This document shows positions 47,116 through 56,321 of a stretch of DNA of 64,000 bases, piece by piece (position 1 is the stretch's first letter; every line of letters begins with the position of its first letter). A program made the position numbers and the translations under genes. The notes beneath the pieces were generated by a model that was not told the origin of the DNA, ran no database searches, and worked only from the letters and a program-made list of their open reading frames with translations. Source of the stretch: Saprospiraceae bacterium UBA3362 (lineage in GTDB: Bacteria > Bacteroidota > Bacteroidia > Chitinophagales > Saprospiraceae); assembly GCA_002360455.1 (NCBI GenBank), contig DEQQ01000096.1, positions 62,001 through 126,000 of the forward strand, read 5' to 3'.

Positions 47116-48528
47116 TTGACCCAAAATCAAACAACATGGTTAAATCAAGTGTATCGCTACCAGCTGGCGAGCGCAATTGTTATAGCTTTTTTACAATTTA
47201 TCTTATTGTTGCTGATTGGAAGAAATCTTGGAGGTGATGCCCTAGGTTGGTTTACAGTGGTCCAACTGGCTTATCGTATGGCACACAGTATTTTTGATCC
47301 CGGAATGTGGATCGCAACTATTCAAAAAAGAGTGTGGAATTTTGCCCTAGCCAAGAGACTGCTAAGTTTTCAAGGGCTATGGTTAGTCATCTGTCTCTGT
47401 TTTTTTATTTTTTATTTTATTCAGTCATTCCATCCGGCTCCCTATTTTACCTTGACTCTAATTTTGTGCATTTCAATTTTTGTGCTCATAGCTATTGGGA
47501 GTCAATACAGCTCAGCATTAATCCGTGAAGATAAACAAAGAGAATGGTTAATAATTCAGCTCATTGCTTATTCGCTTGAGTTCATTTTTATCCTATTAGG
47601 ATTAGAAAAATTTGAACCTTTAATTTTATTTTGTTCAGGTATTTTTATACGATTTGGTATATTGTATTTACTCAGTTTTCTAGTTTATACTCGGGTGTTG
47701 CAAAAGGAACAACAATTAGAAGAACCAAAAGAACTGGTAACGATGTCTAATTATCATGTTGCTACGCAAGGCTTAAGTTATCTTCAGGGTAATTATGATA
47801 CAGTTCTAGTGGGCAGTTTATTTGGATTATCTATATTAGGGCTGTATAATTTAGCCTGTGAATTATGCTATATATTATTTTCAAAACTGAATCCTGTTTT
47901 TAATAAAACTGTTTTTTCAGTTCTTAGTCGTAAGGATTTTGAAAACAATACCAATCAGATACGCCTAAAAACAATATTGTCTTATCTGTATTTATTACTT
48001 CCGGCCCATATTGTATTATTTTTCAATTTAGAGACAATATTTAAATGGATTTATGAGAGAAATGAAAAGGATTTATTACTGGTTGCCGGATATTTTAGCT
48101 TAATTGCTCTTATCAAAGGAGTTAGTAATATTTTGACTAATTTTGTATTGACCGAGGGAAGGTCAAAATTAATTTTTTACTGGAATCTTGTTGTAGCTAT
48201 TTTTAATTACCTGATCATTTTGTTTTTTCTTTTTAATAAAATTAGCTTACCTCATTTTTTACAATTTCAACTGATCTATTCATTCTTTTTGTTATTTATT
48301 ACAATACTCTATATTCTAAAAGAAGGATATTTGACCGTGGAGAAGTCAGAAAAGCAATGGTTTTTATTTTTATTGACTGTTTTACTTTGGCTTGGGATTA
48401 TCGTCGGACTAAAGGACTACTTTTTTGGTCTTACCTATTTTTGTTTGTGCATTGTAAGTTATCTTCTAATTTTTTACCTTTGCAATAAAGCAAAGTTGAT
48501 CCAATTGTTGCAACTTAAAATAAGCTAA
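47116..48528 (+). CDS. Oligosaccharide flippase (Wzx/MATE-like)
   Basis: The 470-residue protein is almost entirely membrane-spanning, with about 12 hydrophobic helices (for example LASAIVIAFLQFILLLLIGR and WFLFLLTVLLWLGIIVGLKD). NLGGDALGWFTVVQLAYRM and NYDTVLVGSLFGLSILGLYN are typical of polysaccharide transporters of the Wzx family. It would flip lipid-linked oligosaccharides across the inner membrane. The start is a TTG at 47116, since no ATG is available for the first 50 codons. The next gene begins 2 bases after its stop. Confidence 0.85.
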   Translation: MTQNQTTWLNQVYRYQLASAIVIAFLQFILLLLIGRNLGGDALGWFTVVQLAYRMAHSIFDPGMWIATIQKRVWNFALAKRLLSFQGLWLVICLCFFIFYFIQSFHPAPYFTLTLILCISIFVLIAIGSQYSSALIREDKQREWLIIQLIAYSLEFIFILLGLEKFEPLILFCSGIFIRFGILYLLSFLVYTRVLQKEQQLEEPKELVTMSNYHVATQGLSYLQGNYDTVLVGSLFGLSILGLYNLACELCYILFSKLNPVFNKTVFSVLSRKDFENNTNQIRLKTILSYLYLLLPAHIVLFFNLETIFKWIYERNEKDLLLVAGYFSLIALIKGVSNILTNFVLTEGRSKLIFYWNLVVAIFNYLIILFFLFNKISLPHFLQFQLIYSFFLLFITILYILKEGYLTVEKSEKQWFLFLLTVLLWLGIIVGLKDYFFGLTYFCLCIVSYLLIFYLCNKAKLIQLLQLKIS

Positions 48529-48530
48529 AA

Positions 48531-50159
48531 TTGTCATCAGTATTTGGATATATTAGATTTAAGCATTTGATTGATTTTCCGGATCGATCATTTCAATATA
48601 ATTTTATACATCAATATAAACAATACTATCAAGAATTTTCTACTAACGTAGAACATAATTTTTATAAAAAGGAAACACCGGAGTATTATTGTACCTTATT
48701 TGGTAATATTTCAATTACGAAATCTTTCAACTTATTGTGGAACAATTATTCAGATTTTAGCCCGGAAAGTTTTCAGCAATTTTGCCTTGATCTTGCTTAT
48801 CAAATCAATGGGATTTATGCAATTACACTGTATCATAAAAAATCCAATTGTTTATATTTAGTTTCGGATGCATTGGGGTTTTACCCAATGTATTATTATT
48901 TTGAAAATGGAGAATTGTTATGGTTTTCTGATCAAAAGGATTTGCGAACATTAGAGATCAGACAATGGAATTGGAATGAAGATGCGATAGAGAGTTTTAT
49001 ACAGAATGGTCATTTGCTGGAGAATCAGTCATGGCATAAGGAGATAAAAAGAACTCCACCCGGAACTATATTATGCTTTGATTTGAATAATAAAAGTGAA
49101 ACACAAAGGAGGTATTGGTCATGGGAGAAAATTTTAAAGAATAATGAATTGAAGCTTGAGGAGAGTATTGAAAAATATTATGAACTCATAGTTTCTTCAT
49201 TAGACAGTTTGCAATCTATATCTTATCCATTAGGCTTGAGTTTGAGTGGCGGACTTGACAGCAGGTTGATTGCTACGATCCTGAAAGAAATGTTCCCATT
49301 CAAAAGTTTTACTTTTTCTGAGGAAAATAGTATCGATTTAGAAATTGCTCAACGTGTATCAAAAAACCTAAATATTGAGCACAGACATTTTGAAATTTTA
49401 TATGATAATTGGGTTTCTAGAAGGTGTATGAATATCTGGAAAACTTCCGGTATGTTGAGTATGGAGCACCTGCATGAGGGGGACTTGTTTGATCAAATTC
49501 ATCTTGAATTTCCCCAAATTGTTCATGGTTTTTTTGGTGGAGGAATCTATGCAGGAAAAGCAGAAACTAATAAGAGAATCGATTCTTCTATTGCTGAACA
49601 ATGGATAAAAGATCCAAAAAAAATTATTGATATTAATTCTGATTTTTATAATATTCAGAACATTGATTGCTTCATTGTCAATCAAAGAATGAGAAATTCC
49701 GGAGCTTTCTCGCTCTACTATCTTGCGCAATACAGCAAAGTCATTATTCCATTTTATAATTTGAAATGGTTAGAGTTTAATTATTCTTTAGATGATGAAT
49801 GGCAGTTGAATAATAAATTTTATTTTCAAGTTTTGGACAAAAAACTTCCAAAAGAGTTAAAGCAAATCAGCTGGCAGAAAACCGGAATTCCTGTAGATTT
49901 TATTAATATGAATATTTTTGCATTATCCAATAAATTAAACTCGGTAAGAGAGAAGGTTTTCAATAAATTGGGGCACAGTACATTGTTTGTAAATTATAAG
50001 AAAGTGGATGAACAAATTGAGTTACAATTATACCAAATGGATTATAAATCCATAACAGAAAGACGAATGCAAGAGATGAGTAGAATGGAAAAGATGAGAG
50101 TTTTAACATTTTTATTATACAGGCAAATGCTGAAACAAAACTCTTCTAATGTCTTATAA
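48531..50159 (+). CDS. Asparagine synthase-related protein without the N-terminal cysteine
   Basis: The 542-residue protein shows both parts of class B asparagine synthases: an Ntn-type glutaminase-like domain (residues about 1-190; GIYAITLYHKKSNCLYLV, SDALGFYPMYYYFENGEL) and an ATP-pyrophosphatase domain (about 215-500) with the PP-loop LSLSGGLDSRL near residue 235. Position 2, normally the catalytic Cys of the glutaminase, is Ser (MSSVFGYIRF), so hydrolysis of glutamine is unlikely. It probably joins an amide bond using another nitrogen source or a bound amine. The start codon is TTG. Its end overlaps the next gene by 11 bases. Confidence 0.85.
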   Translation: MSSVFGYIRFKHLIDFPDRSFQYNFIHQYKQYYQEFSTNVEHNFYKKETPEYYCTLFGNISITKSFNLLWNNYSDFSPESFQQFCLDLAYQINGIYAITLYHKKSNCLYLVSDALGFYPMYYYFENGELLWFSDQKDLRTLEIRQWNWNEDAIESFIQNGHLLENQSWHKEIKRTPPGTILCFDLNNKSETQRRYWSWEKILKNNELKLEESIEKYYELIVSSLDSLQSISYPLGLSLSGGLDSRLIATILKEMFPFKSFTFSEENSIDLEIAQRVSKNLNIEHRHFEILYDNWVSRRCMNIWKTSGMLSMEHLHEGDLFDQIHLEFPQIVHGFFGGGIYAGKAETNKRIDSSIAEQWIKDPKKIIDINSDFYNIQNIDCFIVNQRMRNSGAFSLYYLAQYSKVIIPFYNLKWLEFNYSLDDEWQLNNKFYFQVLDKKLPKELKQISWQKTGIPVDFINMNIFALSNKLNSVREKVFNKLGHSTLFVNYKKVDEQIELQLYQMDYKSITERRMQEMSRMEKMRVLTFLLYRQMLKQNSSNVL

Positions 50160-51273
50160 AGTGTTACATATAGTTGACGTTTGGTTGCCTGAGACGATGA
50201 ATTGGTTAGAAGCCTTACTCAATTTAAGCTCAACTGAAGTGGATCATCATATTTATTCCAAATATTTGGTAACTGATATTTCTAAACCATTCATTTCTGC
50301 TATTGAAAACCAGGAAAAGATTAAATATCCAATTTCCTTAAAAGACAAATTAAAACATTATTTCAACTCACGTACAGCAATAGATCATATTAAGTTGTAT
50401 TGTATGCGACATTCAATAGATTGCATTCATTTTCATTTTGGAAATATTGCAATAGAGTTTTCTGATCTAATTTATGATCTCAGTCTGAAAAGGATAGTTT
50501 CATTTTATGGTTATGATTATGAATTTTTACCCGCTAGAGATTCAAGCATTGTGAGTAAGTATTCAAGATTGGCTCAGTACGGGGCAGAATTTATTGTAGA
50601 AGGTTCGTACAGTAAATTATTATTACAAAAATATGGAATTCCAATACAGCAAATTCATGTTGTCCATATGATGTTTCAAAGGAATTTCTCTCAAAAACGA
50701 CTTCCACTTTCAAGACCAATTGTATTGACTCAAATAGCTACGTATACAGAGAAAAAAGGGCAGGATGTTTTGTTAATGGCGTTGAGCCATTTTTCTAAAA
50801 ATGAGTTTACACTTCGCTGTTTTGGAGAAATAGCAAACTCAGAATATTATAATTCTTTAGTGAGATTGATAGACTTACATCAATTGGATAATGTTAGATT
50901 GAATGGTAAAATTAGCTTTGATCAAGTTTACAAAGAATTATCCGGCTGCCATTTTTGTGTCAATCTTTCTAAAGTGTCAGCTGAAGTGGATACAGAAGGT
51001 GGCTGTCCCGTTATATTAAAAGATGCAGTACAAATGGGTAAGCCTATATTAAGCACTAAGCATTGCGATATTCCTGATTTTTTCGTTTCAGGCTATAATT
51101 CGTTCATTGTTCAGGAGAATAATATTGAGGCAACAATTCAAATGTTAAACAGATTGGTTTTAATGACTCAGAAAGATTATCAGCGCCTTTGCTATCAGGG
51201 AGTAGAATCTGCTGAATGGCCATTGAGGTCAGAATTAAGCAAGAAGGAAATGCTTACTGTTTATTATAGTTAA
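50149..51273 (+). CDS. Glycosyltransferase family 4 protein
   Basis: A 374-residue GT-B glycosyltransferase: the N-terminal half has VLHIVDVWLPETMNWLEALL and the acceptor-side motifs. The C-terminal half has LTQIATYTEKKGQDVLLMAL, NVRLNGKISFDQVYKELSGC and EVDTEGGCPVILKDAVQMGK, which covers the nucleotide-sugar binding EGG motif. It lies inside the glycan operon, overlapping the asparagine synthase-like gene by 11 bases. Sugar donor and acceptor cannot be inferred. Confidence 0.85.
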   Translation: MSYKVLHIVDVWLPETMNWLEALLNLSSTEVDHHIYSKYLVTDISKPFISAIENQEKIKYPISLKDKLKHYFNSRTAIDHIKLYCMRHSIDCIHFHFGNIAIEFSDLIYDLSLKRIVSFYGYDYEFLPARDSSIVSKYSRLAQYGAEFIVEGSYSKLLLQKYGIPIQQIHVVHMMFQRNFSQKRLPLSRPIVLTQIATYTEKKGQDVLLMALSHFSKNEFTLRCFGEIANSEYYNSLVRLIDLHQLDNVRLNGKISFDQVYKELSGCHFCVNLSKVSAEVDTEGGCPVILKDAVQMGKPILSTKHCDIPDFFVSGYNSFIVQENNIEATIQMLNRLVLMTQKDYQRLCYQGVESAEWPLRSELSKKEMLTVYYS

Positions 51274-51307
51274 GCTTATTTGATTATTATTTAAAGAAAT
51301 TATAAAG

Positions 51308-52477
51308 TTGAAACTATTGATTATTTGCCATCATTTACCACCAGAGAGAAATCCAAGGGCAATGCGAAGCATGGAAATTATCAATAGTCTAGAAGCACAT
51401 GATTTATATATTTTGTATAAGTCTAAAATGTACAATACTATTTCATTAAAACAAGCTTTACTTGGACCCGAACATTCTAAGCATTATATAAGAAAAAGCA
51501 AATTTATCAAGATTATTCAATCCTTATTCTTTCCGGATTATCATATATTTACATATTTATATTGTTATTTTAAATACAGATCTATTGTAAAAAATTGCCA
51601 ACTGATTTTGAGTATTTCAAACCCTTGGAGTGCTCATTTATTAGCCAGTAAATTGAGTAAGAGTAATCCCAATTTAAAATGGATTATGGATATTGGTGAT
51701 TTATATTGGGAAAATCCACATACTTTAACCAGAAATGGAATTTGGAAAAACAAAGGAAAACAATGGGAAAATCAATTGGTTAAATCTGCAAATGCAATCA
51801 TTACAAATTCACAAAATATTATTGATTACTATAGGCTAGAAACACAAGATCCTCATTCAAAATTTAATTTAGTATACAATCCCGTGACTATTAATGTGGA
51901 AAATATTGAAAGAAAGAACAAGGATAATGGAATTAATCTCAGTTACATAGGCTCTACTTTTGACAGTTTGAGAACCGGAATTTCTGAGATAGAACTGTTA
52001 TCGGAAGTTATATTGAGATTAATTCAAAGGGATATCCATATCAAAGTAAAATTGTATGGAAATCAAAGTTCGGCAGTACTAAAAATGATTGAAAAAAATC
52101 GCAATTTTTCTCATAGTAAATTAACTTTAGAGCATGAATTGATTGACGCGTATTCCGAATCGGACATATTACTAAATTTTTCTAATGGTACTTATGCGGG
52201 CTTGCCCAGCAAACTTATTGAGTATACTTTTACAGGGCTTCCTATTATTAATTTTATTTCAAATAAAAATGAAGCCTCTATTGAATTTTTAAACGAGTAT
52301 GGCAATTCATATTTTCATTATGATATTAACTCTATGGATGTAGAGTCTGTAATTTCTTTTATTCTCAGTAACTCGAAAAGCAATTTTTATTCTGCGAAAG
52401 TGCAAAATACAATTAAAGACAGTTTTAAAGATAAAATTCTAAATTTAGTTAATTCAATGAGCAATGAAAACGAGTGA
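51308..52477 (+). CDS. Glycosyltransferase (GT-B, family 4-like)
   Basis: The protein begins MKLLIICHHLPPERNPRAMR, typical of family 4 glycosyltransferases that act on sugars of capsule or O-antigen. WIMDIGDLYWENP and NGINLSYIGSTFDSLRTG follow, with AYSESDILLNFSNGTYAG and LPSKLIEYTFTGLPIINFIS near the C-terminus. Start is a TTG at 51308. Its end overlaps the metzincin lipoprotein gene by 14 bases, which suggests one transcript for the arm from 47116 to 53399. Confidence 0.85.
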   Translation: MKLLIICHHLPPERNPRAMRSMEIINSLEAHDLYILYKSKMYNTISLKQALLGPEHSKHYIRKSKFIKIIQSLFFPDYHIFTYLYCYFKYRSIVKNCQLILSISNPWSAHLLASKLSKSNPNLKWIMDIGDLYWENPHTLTRNGIWKNKGKQWENQLVKSANAIITNSQNIIDYYRLETQDPHSKFNLVYNPVTINVENIERKNKDNGINLSYIGSTFDSLRTGISEIELLSEVILRLIQRDIHIKVKLYGNQSSAVLKMIEKNRNFSHSKLTLEHELIDAYSESDILLNFSNGTYAGLPSKLIEYTFTGLPIINFISNKNEASIEFLNEYGNSYFHYDINSMDVESVISFILSNSKSNFYSAKVQNTIKDSFKDKILNLVNSMSNENE

Positions 52478-53399
52478 TTTGGGCAATGCAAATATTGGTG
52501 TATTGATAATATGTTTGATGATTTTCAATTTCTTTTCTTGTTTGACATCTAAGAAAGCTGTTCCATTAACTCAAAAGAACAATAAAATTGATACACTTGC
52601 AATCCTTGAAGCCATTGAAAAATTGGATACTGCAAACGTACCTCGATATATTATTAGGATCAATGTTCATTTTTTCGGATCAGCAAATGGGAATTTTTAT
52701 AGAGGAGAACGTGAAGATTTAACAGTACATAATGGAGTAAGTTATGCGCATCGATTTGTAAATCATGCAAATTGGGTGATGTCAGATTTAAAGGAAAGTC
52801 CTTTGAGCCCGGCAAATTTTCTTGGGCATTCTAGAATACACTATACTTTATATACAAATAATCACCCATTAGATACTTTTGGAGGTATTTGGTTTAGTGA
52901 TACTTGGAATGAAAGCAAGAGATATTACCAAGATTCTGTCTTGCATATTAGTTTTATGGATACCGGCGAACCGGGTGATTTTCACATCAGCGGATATGCC
53001 TGTGGTCTTACATTTTGTAATGATTTAACTCTACTTGATGCATATGATAATGCAAAAAATAATGGTCCATTTGGCTGGTGGGCTTTTGCCGGATCTTTGA
53101 ATCACGAGTTTGGACATATTCTAGGTTTGTGTCATTCCTTTTATTGTGACAATGAATGTAATGGTATAGACATTGATGTGAACAAGGAGTGCAGGATCAA
53201 TCCATGTCACAATAGTTGTGGAGGGCCACATGGCGGTCGTTGTGATAACTGGCCAAGTGGAAGTAGAAACATTATGGGATACAATGCCGATGGAACTGCA
53301 CTAACTCCCTGTCAGTGGAAAAGAATTATGAAAAATTTACTCTACACTAATGCTCTTTATGTTGAAAAAATTTGGCCAACTCAAACGAGATTGGATTGA
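52464..53399 (+). CDS. Metzincin-like zinc metalloprotease lipoprotein
   Basis: The 311-residue protein has an N-terminal hydrophobic segment with a lipobox-like cysteine (IFNFFSC), a domain with the zinc motif LNHEFGHILGLCH near residue 213 (HExxHxxGxxH) and a Met-turn NIMGYN near residue 269, as in metzincins. A cysteine-rich stretch with CDNECNG and CHNSCGGPHGGRCD lies between the two. It would be an outer-membrane or periplasmic protease. It overlaps the preceding glycosyltransferase gene, an unusual place for a protease. Confidence 0.8.
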   Translation: MKTSDLGNANIGVLIICLMIFNFFSCLTSKKAVPLTQKNNKIDTLAILEAIEKLDTANVPRYIIRINVHFFGSANGNFYRGEREDLTVHNGVSYAHRFVNHANWVMSDLKESPLSPANFLGHSRIHYTLYTNNHPLDTFGGIWFSDTWNESKRYYQDSVLHISFMDTGEPGDFHISGYACGLTFCNDLTLLDAYDNAKNNGPFGWWAFAGSLNHEFGHILGLCHSFYCDNECNGIDIDVNKECRINPCHNSCGGPHGGRCDNWPSGSRNIMGYNADGTALTPCQWKRIMKNLLYTNALYVEKIWPTQTRLD

Positions 53400-53473
53400 A
53401 TAGTTATTGTCTTGAACATACGGTAATCCAATGAGATTAATTCTGATTCATTATTAATAAAATAATCCTTTTA

Positions 53474-55270
53474 TTATTTAACTTCTTGGCCCAAAATATC
53501 TATAACTATTGCCTTGCCATTTTTATCTTTGGCTTCGATTCTCACACCAAGTCCAAAGACCCTTAGACTTTTATATTCAAATGGCAATAACTGGTTACCA
53601 TCCTCATCAAAAAGTCCGCAAAGTTCACCATTGTACACCACGTAATAAATATCTGATGATTCTATACTCGTATATTCAGCCGGAATCGAAATTTTTTTAT
53701 TGTTATTTAATAATCCATATTTCCCTTTGTATTGGACAATCTGAAATTGTTCTGTTACATGAACAATTTCATCAAATTCCATATCCGATAATTTATTTTG
53801 GGAAGCATAATAAATATAATACTTATTATTATTTTTCAAACCTACAATATTTTTATTGTAAATTACGATTATATCATATTTATTAGGTAAAACTTCTTTG
53901 CCTTCAATGTTGAACAATTTTTCTTTATTTTCTTCCTTCAATACTACCAGTTTTTCAATGGGACAAGAAATATCAGCCTCAAAAGGATTTTTATTGATTG
54001 GTTTAAAATTTTTATCCAGCAAAAAAGTTGATCCGGATATGGACACTTTAAAATAGTTTGAAGTCGTAAGCCCTGTGTAGGAATTTACTTCATTACAAAT
54101 TGATATTTCGTCATATTTGGGGTCTAAAAGAATCTTACCTTCCAAATTAATTATACCATATTTTCCATCTTCAGAAAAAATGATATTTCCAAACTCATCC
54201 ACAGTGTATAGGTCTTTTGTTAAATTTAGTTTTTTACCTTCAGGAGTAAAATAATCAAAAGTCCATGTTTTCTGATTGTATCCTTTCCAATACTTTGTAT
54301 TATTAATTTCTGCCAGAGGATGATAAATTGCCTTAGTCAATTTTTGACCGCTTTCAGTCATCAGACCGGTATATCCATCTTCTTTATATTTTACAATTTT
54401 TACTTTTTCTGTGGAACCATTTGAAAAATCAATATCTGAATCATTTAGTGGAGTACCATCTAATCTAAAATAACTGTATAACTTTTTATCTCGACATACA
54501 AAATAATTTTGTTTTAGTGCAATTTCATCATATTGAAATGGAAGGATTACCTTCCCATTATAATCTATAATTCCATATTTTATCGTACCCTTTTTTATAT
54601 TGCCAAGGCCACATATTGCGAATGAAGAAGTGAAATCAGTTACATGATAAATAGTATCGCATTTTCCAACAATTGTCAAAGAGTCATATAAATATATTCC
54701 ATCGGATTTTTTTGCAATGATTTTGTTTTTCCAAATTACATTTTCTATTCTTATATATTCGTTTTTAAGAATTGCTTCACCTTTTGCATTTAGTAAGCCG
54801 TATAATCCATTTTTCTTTGTTAGATAACACCAGGAAAGTAATGGATAAATATATTCATAGTATTGATCATTCAATGGCTTTAGGTCATTTGATAAAAGTT
54901 GTTCCTGATTTTCTTTTTTTGAGACAATAAAATTATTCCTATGACTGATTAAACTATGGTATTCTTCTGATATTGGCTTCTTATTTTCCAAATCAAATAA
55001 AATGTATCCATTTTCTTTGTGTACAATGGCTGTTTTGTTATTGATAAAACACAAATCCTCACTACTGGTAGTTGTAATGAGTTCACCTTTATAATTAAAA
55101 AGTTCATAATTAGCTGTGTCTTTCTTAACAAGGTATGCAATGGAGTCTTTGATGATTTTAGCATTTTGACCATGCTTCCTGATAATTTTAACTTCAAAAT
55201 CATCAGAATATCTATGCTCTTGTGAAAGAAGCAAAGTAGGGAGAAGAAGGATAATAATTAATTTTTTCAT
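53474..55270 (-). CDS. WG repeat-containing protein, exported
   Basis: From the ATG at 55270 the protein has a signal peptide (MKKLIIILLLPTLLLS) and then a series of WG-type beta repeats with the core pattern YGLLNxxGxxxLPxxYDxI. Examples are KYGIIDYNGKVILPFQYDEI, KYGIINLEGKILLDPKYDEI and KYGLLNNNKKISIPAEYTSI. The repeats form a beta-solenoid or propeller-like surface of unknown binding role. The upstream extension to 55312 would put residues before the signal peptide. It lies alone. Confidence 0.85.
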   Translation of the reverse strand: MKKLIIILLLPTLLLSQEHRYSDDFEVKIIRKHGQNAKIIKDSIAYLVKKDTANYELFNYKGELITTTSSEDLCFINNKTAIVHKENGYILFDLENKKPISEEYHSLISHRNNFIVSKKENQEQLLSNDLKPLNDQYYEYIYPLLSWCYLTKKNGLYGLLNAKGEAILKNEYIRIENVIWKNKIIAKKSDGIYLYDSLTIVGKCDTIYHVTDFTSSFAICGLGNIKKGTIKYGIIDYNGKVILPFQYDEIALKQNYFVCRDKKLYSYFRLDGTPLNDSDIDFSNGSTEKVKIVKYKEDGYTGLMTESGQKLTKAIYHPLAEINNTKYWKGYNQKTWTFDYFTPEGKKLNLTKDLYTVDEFGNIIFSEDGKYGIINLEGKILLDPKYDEISICNEVNSYTGLTTSNYFKVSISGSTFLLDKNFKPINKNPFEADISCPIEKLVVLKEENKEKLFNIEGKEVLPNKYDIIVIYNKNIVGLKNNNKYYIYYASQNKLSDMEFDEIVHVTEQFQIVQYKGKYGLLNNNKKISIPAEYTSIESSDIYYVVYNGELCGLFDEDGNQLLPFEYKSLRVFGLGVRIEAKDKNGKAIVIDILGQEVK

Positions 55271-55312
55271 TTTTTTAATTAGATTGCAATCAATAATATT
55301 TATTGTGCTCAA

Positions 55313-55719
55313 TTTTTTCCCAAAATAAGTTTTATTTGTTCACTATGTTTGAGATGTGGTCGATGCAAAAATAAAATAAGTTTTAATTCTTTGTGATATA
55401 TTTTAGTTTTTATGTTGCTTGAATTTAGCAGAGTGCGTAAAGAAATAAATCCCATATCAATTTAGTTGGTGAAGTGAATTACCACTATTTTAACAATTTA
55501 TGCAGGTTGTTTTTGTTGACACACCTGATAATAGTTTTGAGGATTAGCCCAATGTATTTATATATGAACAGAAGGTATGTGTTCGATTTACTATTAATTC
55601 CAGTATTGAGAGATAGATTTAACTTGTATTCTATCTGACTGGTCGTATCGGATCAATTTCCTAAGTCGAGTTCATGGAAAAGGAATTCGATTTTTTCGCA
55701 AAACTTTTCTTTATTTTAT
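55313..55719. other. Long intergenic region before rbfA
   Basis: AT-rich DNA without a convincing gene or repeat. A -7-like box for rbfA lies at its right end. Confidence 0.45.
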
Positions 55720-55727
55720 TATTTTTG
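55720..55727 (+). promoter_or_regulatory. Putative -7 box for rbfA
   Basis: TATTTTTG matches TAnnTTTG and lies 17 bases before the rbfA ATG. No -33 is assigned. Confidence 0.35.
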
Positions 55728-55744
55728 CAAATAGATTTCAAGTT

Positions 55745-56119
55745 ATGGATAGTATAAGACAGCTTAAAGTAGCGGAACTTTTGAAGAGAAACTTTAGTAT
55801 TGTGTTGGTTTCTGAAGGGAAGTATATTTACGGATCTCAGGTTTTGGTAACTGTGACTCAGGTGAAAATAAGTCCGGATATGTCTTTAGCTAAAATTTAC
55901 CTTTCTATATTCAATACCGAAAATAAGCAAGAGCCTATACTTGAAATGGAAGAGTCTTACCAAAGACTCAAGCAGGCTTTGCATCAAAGAATAAAGTCAC
56001 AATTACGCGTTATGCCGGAATTAAAGTTCTTTTTAGACGATACTGTAGATGAAATGTATAAAGTGGATGCTCTACTCAAAAAAATGCATGATCAAGGGCA
56101 AATGGGACTGGAAGACTAA
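55745..56119 (+). CDS. rbfA: 30S ribosome-binding factor A
   Basis: RbfA helps mature the 5' end of 16S rRNA, binding the 30S subunit. The 124-residue protein has the KH-like fold pattern: VAELLKRNFSIVLVSEG at the start, VTVTQVKISPDMSLAKIYLS and HQRIKSQLRVMPELKFFLDD. The RMPxLxFxxD segment is the family signature. Length is normal. A weak hairpin follows the stop. Confidence 0.94.
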   Translation: MDSIRQLKVAELLKRNFSIVLVSEGKYIYGSQVLVTVTQVKISPDMSLAKIYLSIFNTENKQEPILEMEESYQRLKQALHQRIKSQLRVMPELKFFLDDTVDEMYKVDALLKKMHDQGQMGLED

Positions 56120-56140
56120 GTAGAGTTTAGACTTTCTACT
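56119..56140 (+). terminator. Weak hairpin after rbfA
   Basis: AGTAGA and TCTACT can pair around a short loop, followed by CTTTTATTT. The stem is short, so this is tentative. Confidence 0.35.
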
Positions 56141-56321
56141 CTTTTATTTGTTGTTTGAGATAGAATTCCAATTTTATTGATATTCAATATTTTATCATTT
56201 TTTCTATGACTTTATCTTGTTTTTTATTTTATTATCCATCTTAGGTTTCAAGACAAAAAGGAAAATAATACAAGTTGAAAAAATTTAAAAATGAACTTAT
56301 CTTGCAGCAAAATTTCAGGCC

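Noticed and set aside
44934..53399. Interpreting the locus as a nonribosomal or lasso-peptide-like biosynthetic cluster because of the AsnB-like protein
   Set aside because: There is no precursor peptide, no transglutaminase-like protease B gene and no adenylation domain; the flippase and glycosyltransferases point to a glycan.
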